Under the pieces are notes generated by a model that saw only the letters and a list, made by a program, of their open reading frames with translations, did no database searches and was not told the origin of the DNA. Shown here one piece after another: positions 1 to 3,988 of a stretch of DNA of 8,030 nt. Source of the stretch: Spirochaetales bacterium (GTDB lineage: Bacteria > Spirochaetota > Spirochaetia > JAGLYY01). The position numbers and the translations under genes are program-made. How positions within the stretch are numbered: position 1 is the first letter of the stretch; every line of letters starts with the position of its first letter. The stretch spans positions 1 to 8,030 of the forward strand of contig JAGLYY010000079.1 in NCBI GenBank assembly GCA_023131935.1, given 5' to 3'.

Positions 1-307
1 AAAAGAAACAGACAGAAGAAAAAGAAATTGGTTCGCGCTTTTTTATCTTCTGCTGCTGGTATTTGAAATTTAGGGCCTGGTTTTGGGTAGACGCGCTTAC
101 ATTCTCACGCTGTGCCGGATGGTTAAAGAATGCCCTTAATTCATAAGCGTCCATTTCCCGTGGATGCTTCAAATTGTGGAAGTAGATATATCTACGTACC
201 CGGTAGATGTATGATTTCCCTGTGCGATAGTAATAGTGTTTTACCCGTAATGCATTCCGAAGCTGATCCAATAGCTTTGGGCTGTGAGATTGGGTTTATT
301 TATCCAT
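1..307 (-). pseudogene. intI: Integron integrase IntI, N-terminal part, disrupted (continues beyond window)
   Basis: Read on the minus strand from an ATG at 307-305, the frame gives M-D-K, a TAA stop at 298-296, then an unbroken IntI-like N-terminal SAM-like DNA-binding domain. Recognisable blocks are SPKLLDQLRNALRVKHY (about 283-233), the RTGKSYIY segment, FHNLKHPREMDAYELRAFF and ASTQNQALN (ending near 68). This matches the start of integron tyrosine recombinases, which excise and insert cassettes at attC and attI. After ASTQNQALN the usual ALLFLY block is missing: the frame continues F-K-Y-Q-Q-Q and similarity fades, suggesting a small deletion or decay. The catalytic C-terminal domain would lie left of base 1 and cannot be judged. 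Its orientation, opposite to the cassettes, is the usual one. With a stop at codon 4, translation would need a weak internal start such as TTG at 271-269. Recognition is by eye from family knowledge. Confidence 0.8.
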
Positions 308-542
308 ACATAATAACAAACAGGGCAAATGCAGTAACTGCTTCAATATCCTTGCAATAAAGCGCTATTTTAAGGAAGAAACTTGCAAAACTGCAGTCAT
401 TGTCATAATATACTGGTAAGTTTGAAATACTGTAGGAAGATATACCGCATCTCCGCTGAATAACCCCCCTATTTTTAGTACTATACTGCTGAATTGAAGT
501 TTATTAGGGAGCTACGCTTCATATTTGCAGTATACTCAATAG
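308..542. other. Integrase-cassette intergenic region, expected location of attI
   Basis: This stretch lies between the intI start codon and the first cassette boundary (G542/T543, core GTTCTCT). By position it should contain attI and perhaps the cassette promoter Pc. I see no coding frame I can support on either strand. It contains a short palindrome, GCAGT-A-ACTGC, close to the intI start, a promoter-like pair at 383-411, and a long imperfect palindrome at 482-534. attI has no sequence hallmark strong enough to be fixed by eye beyond the GTT core. Confidence 0.45.
383..411 (+). promoter_or_regulatory. Possible integron cassette promoter Pc
   Basis: TTGCAA at 383-388 and TAATAT at 406-411 are 17 bp apart (4/6 matches each to the -35 and -10 consensus). 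A TATACT at 409-414 offers an alternative -10 at a longer spacing. The site faces the first cassette, where an integron Pc would be expected. It is a weak match and is supported mainly by position. Confidence 0.25.
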
Positions 543-548
543 TTCTCT
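458..548 (+). repeat. attC-like or attI-associated imperfect palindrome before cassette 1
   Basis: TATACTGC (482-489) pairs with GCAGTATA (527-534), and TGAAG (495-499) pairs with CTTCA (517-521), separated by a symmetric 5x5 internal loop and capped by a 17-nt loop. Downstream is the core GTTCTCT (542-548); upstream, GAATAAC (458-464) could be an R'' box. This shape and the 91-bp span fit an attC, so it may be the relic of a lost cassette. Alternatively the palindrome may simply be part of the attI region. I cannot separate the two. Confidence 0.4.
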
Positions 549-551
549 CAT

Positions 552-581
552 TTGACACGATGTCCGACTGACAGGTATACT
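552..581 (+). promoter_or_regulatory. Strong sigma-70-type promoter inside cassette 1, driving the toxin-antitoxin pair
   Basis: TTGACA (552-557) and TATACT (576-581) are near-perfect -35 and -10 boxes with an 18-bp spacer. The promoter begins only 9 bp inside the inferred cassette boundary, so it moves with the cassette. The predicted start of transcription, around 588, falls in the GGAGG ribosome binding site (587-591), leaving an untranslated leader of about 11 nt. Within and beside the spacer, GACA-CGA-TGTC (554-564), followed by GACA at 570-573, forms a small dyad that could be an autoregulatory operator. The operator is an inference. Confidence 0.75.
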
Positions 582-598
582 GCGGTGGAGGTGGTTTC

Positions 599-799
599 AT
601 GACTACGGTCAAAGAAATAGAGGATGCGGTGTGTGCCCTCTCGGAGAAGGAATTCGACGCTTTCTCTTCTTGGTTCGATGCATACGAGGAAGAGCACTGG
701 GATCGCCAGATCGAACACGACCAGAAGTCCGGCCCATTGCGTGACCTAATGGAGAAAGCACGAGCCGATTTCGAGGCGGGCAAGTGCAATCCTCTCTGA
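599..799 (+). CDS. Type II antitoxin partner of a RelE/ParE-like toxin
   Basis: This 66-residue acidic, helical protein starts with TTVKEIEDAVCALSEKEFDAF and ends with ARADFEAGKCNPL. That layout is typical of small antitoxins paired with RelE/ParE-superfamily toxins: a helical N-terminal segment with an LSxxEF motif, an acidic middle (YEEEHWDRQIEHD, residues 29-41), and a C-terminal EKARADFEAGK tail likely to contact the toxin. A consensus GGAGG at 587-591 lies 7 nt before the ATG. The toxin begins 16 nt before this gene ends, so the two are translationally coupled, antitoxin first. No classical DNA-binding fold is obvious by eye; whether it represses its promoter is unknown. Toxin-antitoxin cassettes are common in chromosomal integrons, where they are thought to stabilise the array. 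I do not recognise a named family, so no symbol is given. Confidence 0.8.
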   Translation: MTTVKEIEDAVCALSEKEFDAFSSWFDAYEEEHWDRQIEHDQKSGPLRDLMEKARADFEAGKCNPL

Positions 800-1065
800 T
801 CCACTTTACCAGTCCTGATTTCTGGTCTTTCTACGATCGTCTGCAACCGCACATATGCCGGATTGCCGACAAGTACTTCGCCCTTCTCAAATCTGACCCG
901 ATACATCCATCTCTTCACCTCAAGAAGATTGGTGACCTATGGTCTGTTCGGGCAGGGATACACTACCGTGCAGTCGGGATAGACGCTCCGTCCGAAGCAA
1001 AGGGTATCCTCTGGATCTGGATTGGGTCACACGCTGAGTACGACCGCTTCATCAAACACAGATGA
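784..1065 (+). CDS. RelE/ParE-family toxin
   Basis: The 93-residue basic protein starts at GTG 784, inside the antitoxin's last codons. The family pattern is clear: HFTSPDFWSFYDRL (residues 7-20), an ADKYFALLKSDP helix (28-39), HPSLHLKKIGDLWSVRAGIHYRAVG (41-65), and the closing WIWIGSHAEYDRFI (77-90). These are the beta strands and C-terminal strand of RelE/ParE-superfamily proteins. Members are either ribosome-dependent mRNA interferases or gyrase inhibitors; the sequence does not decide which. Length is normal and no residue in the family pattern is obviously lost, so the toxin looks intact. Its TGA stop (1063-1065) overlaps the start of the following attC, an economical arrangement usual for cassette genes. 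Expression should come from the promoter at 552-581. Confidence 0.85.
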   Translation: MQSSLIHFTSPDFWSFYDRLQPHICRIADKYFALLKSDPIHPSLHLKKIGDLWSVRAGIHYRAVGIDAPSEAKGILWIWIGSHAEYDRFIKHR

Positions 1066-1132
1066 GAGAACCAGGGAATGCACTTGACGAAATTGGCTGC
1101 GCCAATTTCGCAAGTGATTCCAGCCGTTGTGC
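1065..1132 (+). other. attC recombination site of cassette 1
   Basis: The R'' box is AGAGAAC (1065-1071) and the R' box is GTTGTGC (1126-1132, matching GTTRRRY at 6 of 7). Between them is a long hairpin: GGAAT (1075-1079), CACTTG (1081-1086) and CGAAATTGGC (1088-1097) pair with GCCAATTTCG (1101-1110), CAAGTG (1111-1116) and ATTCC (1117-1121) across a TGC loop. Two bases on the left arm, G1080 and A1087, are left unpaired, like the extrahelical bases that orient attC recombination. R'' is not complementary to the R' now next to it, but is complementary to the cassette's own start at 542-549. The inferred exchange point is between G1126 and T1127. Confidence 0.8.
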
Positions 1133-1157
1133 GGATGATGGATGGACCTAATCTGTA

Positions 1158-1724
1158 ATGAACCTGATGACACGTGACGATTTCGATGTGCTTCTTGAAG
1201 GCCCGCATCGCAACTACTACCTCGGCCGCTGGGAGTACTTCTCGGTGGTGCTCGAAATCATTCAGAAATTGGATGTGGCGAGTATTCTTGAGATGGGGCC
1301 AGGGTGGATGCCGGTTGTGAAAGACGCCGACATTATGCTTGGACCCGAAGAGGACCATTTTGGACGACCTGGGTTTTTCCAGGGCAAGGTAATTATCCAC
1401 GATGCAACGATTAAACCCTGGCCAATCGGAGACAGGGCCTATGACCTGCTTGTTGCCCTAAACGTATTCGAGCACTTGGACAATAAACAGAGCCGGGCTT
1501 TTCGTGAAGCGATGCGCGTTGCTAAGCGTGCTATACTGAGCTTTCCTTACGGATGGCAAGGTGGCGCGGCAAAGTGGATGCACCACATCCATCGCGACAT
1601 TGACCGGGAACTGATACAGGACTGGACGCTCGGGGTTGAACCTAAACACGTGGTCGAGATTCCCCGTACTGGCTCTGAATTCAGCAAGGGGCCACGTTTG
1701 ATATACTACTGGGAGTTTGATTAA
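1158..1724 (+). CDS. Class I SAM-dependent methyltransferase, cassette-borne
   Basis: The 188-residue protein has the Rossmann-fold methyltransferase pattern: ASILEMGPGW (residues 41-50) supplies glycine-rich motif I (E-x-G-x-G) for S-adenosylmethionine, VIIHDAT (78-84) the second-strand acidic region, and YDLLVALNVFEHLDN (95-109) the strand-4 motif with an F-E-H ending as in methyltransferase type 11/UbiE-like proteins. AILSFPYGW (125-133) is strand 5. A predicted helix of about 40 residues precedes motif I. There is no membrane segment or target-recognition domain, so the substrate (small molecule, lipid, sugar or protein) cannot be named. The ATG at 1158 has only a weak GGA upstream; another ATG lies at 1167. 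No promoter was found within the cassette, so it probably depends on read-through from the toxin-antitoxin promoter or Pc. The gene is GC-richer than the following subtilase, consistent with independent origins. Confidence 0.8.
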   Translation: MNLMTRDDFDVLLEGPHRNYYLGRWEYFSVVLEIIQKLDVASILEMGPGWMPVVKDADIMLGPEEDHFGRPGFFQGKVIIHDATIKPWPIGDRAYDLLVALNVFEHLDNKQSRAFREAMRVAKRAILSFPYGWQGGAAKWMHHIHRDIDRELIQDWTLGVEPKHVVEIPRTGSEFSKGPRLIYYWEFD

Positions 1725-1739
1725 TTCAGAGGCCGGACC

Positions 1740-1797
1740 GCACAACAAGGCGCTCCAGCCGACGGTGTTCCGCCGCGGCTGAGCTTTGGTATTATGT
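1740..1797 (+). other. attC recombination site of cassette 2
   Basis: The R'' box is GCACAAC (1740-1746); the R' box is ATTATGT (1791-1797), with A where the conserved G of GTTRRRY should be. The stem pairs CAGCCG-CGG (1756-1765) with CCGCGGCTG (1773-1781), and GCT (1752-1754) with AGC (1782-1784). Bases C1755 and A1762 are left unpaired, 7 nt apart, as in the previous site; on the folding bottom strand they are G and T, as in well-studied attC sites. CCGCACAAC (1738-1746) is the exact reverse complement of the cassette's own start, GTTGTGCGG (1126-1134). The R' substitution would be expected to impair recombination. Confidence 0.75.
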
Positions 1798-1813
1798 AAA
1801 TAAGGGTACAATA

Positions 1814-2878
1814 ATGATCAAAATAGTATTTGCTACATTTTTGGTGGTTCTTAGCTGGTCATGTGTTAAGTCAACTACAGAAATACCGACATATTCTGTG
1901 GAAAAATTTCAGGACCTGAGAGGCGTGATTCTTCAACGCAACGAAATCGATCTGCGATCGTACGATCTCCGTGCTAACAATCTATCACTGACGGTTTTTG
2001 ATACATTTACTGCTTGGCCAGAAAGGAAATACCTTCCTAAGGATTTCGATCCACAAAAATTTCTCGATATCGGGAAAGCACCAGGCTTGGGAATTTCTAA
2101 ACTTCACCAACAAGGTATCACGGGCTCAGGTGTCAATGTAGCAATTATTGACCAGCCATTATTACTGGATCATATTGAGTACAAAGGAAAAATACTCTCA
2201 TATAAAGAAATCGATACCGATAAAGCGGGTCCGCAAATGCATGGACCTGCAGTGACTAGCATCTTATGCGGTAATAATTGCGGGGTCGCTCCCGGTGTCA
2301 ATATATTCTATTTTGCTATTCCTTCATGGAAGCGGGATTACAAATATTATATAAAAGCACTCGAAGAAATAATAGCTTATAACAATGGTAAAACAATAGA
2401 TGACCAAATTCGCGTCGTCTCGATATCAAAAGGGTTTTCATCCGATGAACCTAATCTTGATAAATGGAAAGAGACAATTAATGAAGCGGAATCAAAGGGA
2501 ATATATGTTATTCACTGCTCAGATAATATATTTGGTATAGGTTGTCCGATTGATATGGATCGTGACAATTTTGTAGATTATGGGCTCTGTAATTTTTATC
2601 AATCCAACACATTTCGGCAACAAGGTTTCCTATTTGCACCTGTAGATAACCGGACATATGCACGTTGGATGGAGACAGATGCCTACACATTCGATAGCAT
2701 GGGCGGGCTCAGCTGGGCGGCACCGTATATCACCGGCGTAGCTGCACTTGGACTGCAAGTAAAATCAGATCTAGTGCCGGGCGAAATCCGCACTCATTTA
2801 TATGAAACCGGGTATTCGTTTCAAAATGGGCGAATAGTTGATCCGATATCATTTATTGAAAAACTTCGTGATTTATAA
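1814..2878 (+). CDS. Subtilisin-like (S8 family) serine protease, predicted lipoprotein
   Basis: The 354-residue protein begins with a lipoprotein signal, a hydrophobic stretch IVFATFLVVLSWSC, with Cys17 as the probable lipidation site; the box is loose, as in spirochaetes. Residues 18-90 match nothing I recognise. The catalytic domain follows: GSGVNVAIID (Asp113), MHGPAV (His143, compare HGTHVA), SDN (Asn238, candidate oxyanion residue) and GGLSWAAPYITGVAAL (Ser300, compare GTSMAAPHVAG). All triad positions are present though the flanking motifs are diverged, so the protease is probably active, on the cell surface or in the periplasm. Several cysteines (C152, C156, C235, C244, C259) may form disulfides. 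AAGGG at 1802-1806 precedes the ATG by 7 nt. The gene is AT-rich relative to its left neighbours. It fills cassette 3, starting at T1792. The substrate is unknown; no partner chaperone or immunity-like gene is adjacent. Confidence 0.85.
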   Translation: MIKIVFATFLVVLSWSCVKSTTEIPTYSVEKFQDLRGVILQRNEIDLRSYDLRANNLSLTVFDTFTAWPERKYLPKDFDPQKFLDIGKAPGLGISKLHQQGITGSGVNVAIIDQPLLLDHIEYKGKILSYKEIDTDKAGPQMHGPAVTSILCGNNCGVAPGVNIFYFAIPSWKRDYKYYIKALEEIIAYNNGKTIDDQIRVVSISKGFSSDEPNLDKWKETINEAESKGIYVIHCSDNIFGIGCPIDMDRDNFVDYGLCNFYQSNTFRQQGFLFAPVDNRTYARWMETDAYTFDSMGGLSWAAPYITGVAALGLQVKSDLVPGEIRTHLYETGYSFQNGRIVDPISFIEKLRDL

Positions 2879-2884
2879 TACCGT

Positions 2885-2931
2885 ACATAACCTTAAGGAT
2901 TGAGACAAACGTGTTTTAATCCCTGTGGAAA
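2885..2931 (+). other. Degenerate attC candidate or hairpin after the subtilase cassette
   Basis: ACATAAC (2885-2891) fits an R'' box, and TACATAA (2884-2890) is the exact reverse complement of the cassette's start TTATGTA (1792-1798). It is followed by an 11-bp stem, GGATTGAGACA (2897-2907) with TGTTTTAATCC (2912-2922), closed by an AACG loop and containing two G-T pairs. There is no bulged base and no good R' box; GTGGAAA (2925-2931) is the nearest. At about 47 bp the site is short for attC. The hairpin could also be a transcription terminator, but no run of T follows. A second small hairpin, ATCTGC-GTAA-GCAGAT, sits at 2931-2946. Confidence 0.4.
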
Positions 2932-2970
2932 TCTGCGTAAGCAGATAGAATACCACCCAGATGGAATATA

Positions 2971-3204
2971 TCATTTCTGGTGTGTCTGCATATATGACCG
3001 TAAAATAGCATTGATACGTGTTTGGTAACCCTTCCCAAGTGTTTTTAACCAATCAAGGATATCATCATCTATTCGAATGGTAATAGGTTTTTTCTTTCTG
3101 ACCAGTTGATTCGGTCCAGGAATTAAATCCACTACCACCCTTCCCGTCTCAATAGCTTCGATAATATCCGCAGGAGCATCTTTATAACTAGTTTCCTTTT
3201 TCAT
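2971..3204 (-). CDS. brnA: BrnA-family antitoxin
   Basis: The 77-residue protein has an N-terminal segment that would bind the toxin (residues 1-36) and a C-terminal ribbon-helix-helix region: KKPITIRIDDDILDWLKTLG (38-57), then GYQTRINAILRSYM (59-72), the BrnA signature. BrnA neutralises the ribonuclease BrnT and, in the studied Brucella system, the complex represses its own promoter. I chose the ATG at 3204 over the upstream in-frame ATG at 3240 because GGGAGGA lies 6-7 nt before it (3211-3217). The gene then overlaps the end of brnT by 17 nt. Toxin first, antitoxin second is the normal order for brnTA. It lies on the strand opposite to the integron cassettes. Confidence 0.88.
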   Translation of the reverse strand: MKKETSYKDAPADIIEAIETGRVVVDLIPGPNQLVRKKKPITIRIDDDILDWLKTLGKGYQTRINAILRSYMQTHQK

Positions 3205-3460
3205 ATCTTTTCCTCCCTTGTCTCCAGTATCCAGCACCAAATATACGGATCATGTTATTGTTGATTGTGAATCTCACAGTTGCAACTTTTTCATTTACCA
3301 TACCAAAACAGAAATACCGGTGTTCATCTGGCGTACTATGGTTTTTGTCGTTGATTATCAATTTCTTAGGATCAAAAAAAGCCTCTTGCGCATCTATAAA
3401 ATCAATACCGTGTTTTTCAATATTTATTTCATTTTTCTTCTCATCCCATGTGAATTCCAT
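3188..3460 (-). CDS. brnT: BrnT-family ribonuclease toxin
   Basis: Starting at ATG 3460 the protein has 90 residues and the BrnT pattern: FTWDEKKNEINIEKHGIDFIDA (residues 3-24), an FFDP turn (28-31), a central strand ATVRFT (60-65), and RIFGAGYWRQGRKRYE (72-87), which holds the basic residues (R72, R80, R83) that BrnT proteins use against RNA. The fold is RelE-like and the activity is degradation of mRNA to arrest growth. A longer frame from ATG 3484 adds MYRYYTVR, but that codon lies upstream of the -10 box of a consensus promoter, so it would not be on the transcript. The promoter's predicted start falls on the ATG at 3460, implying leaderless translation. Intact; followed by brnA with a 17-nt overlap. 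Confidence 0.88.
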   Translation of the reverse strand: MEFTWDEKKNEINIEKHGIDFIDAQEAFFDPKKLIINDKNHSTPDEHRYFCFGMVNEKVATVRFTINNNMIRIFGAGYWRQGRKRYEKGN

Positions 3461-3462
3461 AC

Positions 3463-3495
3463 GTACAGTATAGTATCTGTACATACATATGTCAA
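3463..3495 (-). promoter_or_regulatory. brnTA promoter with overlapping operator-like palindrome
   Basis: On the minus strand, TTGACA (3495-3490) and TATACT (3472-3467) are separated by exactly 17 bp, close to the ideal sigma-70 promoter. The predicted transcription start, 7 nt past the -10 box, is base 3460, the A of the brnT ATG. The inverted repeat GTACAG/CTGTAC (3463-3468 and 3477-3482, 8-bp gap) covers the -10 box, so binding there would block RNA polymerase. Because BrnA-type antitoxins repress their own operon, this is the likely BrnA or BrnTA operator; that assignment is inferred. Confidence 0.75.
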
Positions 3496-3609
3496 TACAT
3501 TGCCTTTCAGGATCCGCTTTCGCGGACGATAGCTAATCCACTCCACTCAGAAAGGGAGAACCGATTCGTCTTGATTGGATATTCTTATAGGAATAAATTA
3601 TTAGTAGTG

Positions 3610-3705
3610 CTTACACATGGTCTCGCTCTCGCTTTCACTGTATTTGCCTTTAATCTGATTGGCGATACCCTGGCAGAAAAACTTAATCCAAGGGTTCTAA
3701 AATAG
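3610..3705 (+). pseudogene. C-terminal remnant of an oligopeptide/dipeptide ABC transporter permease
   Basis: The plus-strand frame ending at TAG 3703-3705 encodes about 31 residues: LTHGLALAFTVFAFN then LIGDTLAEKLNPRVLK. This is the last membrane helix and the conserved FNLxGDxLRDxLDPR tail of DppC/OppC-type permeases, the membrane subunits of peptide importers. The frame stays open leftward to about 3520 without resembling the permease further, and there is no start codon or upstream part of the gene. It is therefore a stub left after deletion or insertion. It abuts another truncated gene on its right, and the brnTA promoter region lies to its left. Confidence 0.7.
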
Positions 3706-3951
3706 GGCCAGCCTACGAACCCCATGTGGGAGTATATGAATGCATTCCTTGGGAGTTCTGAGTATGGAGAGTTGATCCTTAAATTCCCGAATGTTAAGTA
3801 CGCTGTTTCGGGGCATGTTCACTATAGAAAACGGAAAGTAATGAAAGGTATTGAGTTTATCTGTAATTGTCTGGGGTATCGAAGCGAATGGCATGAGAAT
3901 GGTGATGTGGATGTAGAGGTGGATCGGGCCATGATGATGATTGAGATTTAA
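3706..3951 (+). pseudogene. C-terminal remnant of a calcineurin-like metallophosphoesterase
   Basis: The frame contains PMWEYMNAFLGSSEYGELI, then FPNVKYAVSGHVHYRKRKVMKGIEFICNCLGYRSEW. The GHVH followed by a short basic stretch and G-I-E is the last metal-binding block of calcineurin-like phosphoesterases (the H-x-H ligands). The earlier metal-binding blocks (DxH, GDxxD, GNH) are absent: immediately upstream, in the same frame, is the TAG of the permease stub. An ATG at 3724 would give 75 residues, which could not form the two-metal active site. No ribosome binding site is evident. It is best read as a 5'-truncated gene fragment. It converges on the histidine kinase gene, with 37 bp between them and no clear terminator hairpin. 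Confidence 0.7.
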
Positions 3952-3988
3952 TAAACCGGAATTATCTCTGATCTCTCATTGATTATTT

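Larger units (their letters stand above)
1..2925 (+). mobile_element. Chromosomal integron: broken integrase plus at least three gene cassettes
   Basis: The layout is that of an integron: an integrase gene on the minus strand at the left, a recombination region, then single-purpose cassettes on the plus strand (toxin-antitoxin, methyltransferase, subtilase), each followed by a palindromic site. Two sites (1065-1132, 1740-1797) have good attC structure. The start of each cassette is complementary to its own R'' box: 542-554 with 1059-1071 (12 of 13), 1126-1134 with 1738-1746 (9 of 9), and 1792-1798 with 2884-2890 (7 of 7). Cassette ORFs are short-leadered and dissimilar in base composition, the first two being visibly more GC-rich than the subtilase. 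The integrase carries a nonsense codon, so the array is probably immobile unless an integrase is supplied in trans. The right limit is uncertain; brnT-brnA may belong to it. The left end of the integrase lies outside the window. Confidence 0.8.

Noticed and set aside
11..53. Imperfect inverted repeat AGAAGA...TCTTCT read as another attC
   Set aside because: It lies inside the decaying integrase frame, has no R boxes, and is a low-complexity A/T tract.
130..360. Plus-strand open frame of 76 codons
   Set aside because: It lies antisense to the IntI-like sequence, has no ribosome binding site and resembles no protein; the minus-strand reading explains the region.
481..918. Minus-strand open frame of 145 codons
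   Set aside because: It covers the attC-like palindrome and runs antisense to the antitoxin and toxin genes, which have clear homology, promoter and ribosome site.
963..1400. Minus-strand open frame of 145 codons
   Set aside because: It runs antisense to the toxin end, attC and methyltransferase start; the composition looks like a shadow of the coding strand.
2897..2922. Rho-independent terminator for the subtilase
   Set aside because: The stem is good but no T-run follows on the plus strand; it fits an attC relic as well.
3205..3240. Upstream ATG for brnA, adding 12 residues
   Set aside because: The GGGAGGA ribosome site points to the ATG at 3204, and the extra residues are not part of the BrnA pattern.
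3218..3532. Plus-strand open frames over brnT
   Set aside because: They are antisense shadows of brnT; the proteins are low-complexity and hydrophobic with no recognisable motif.
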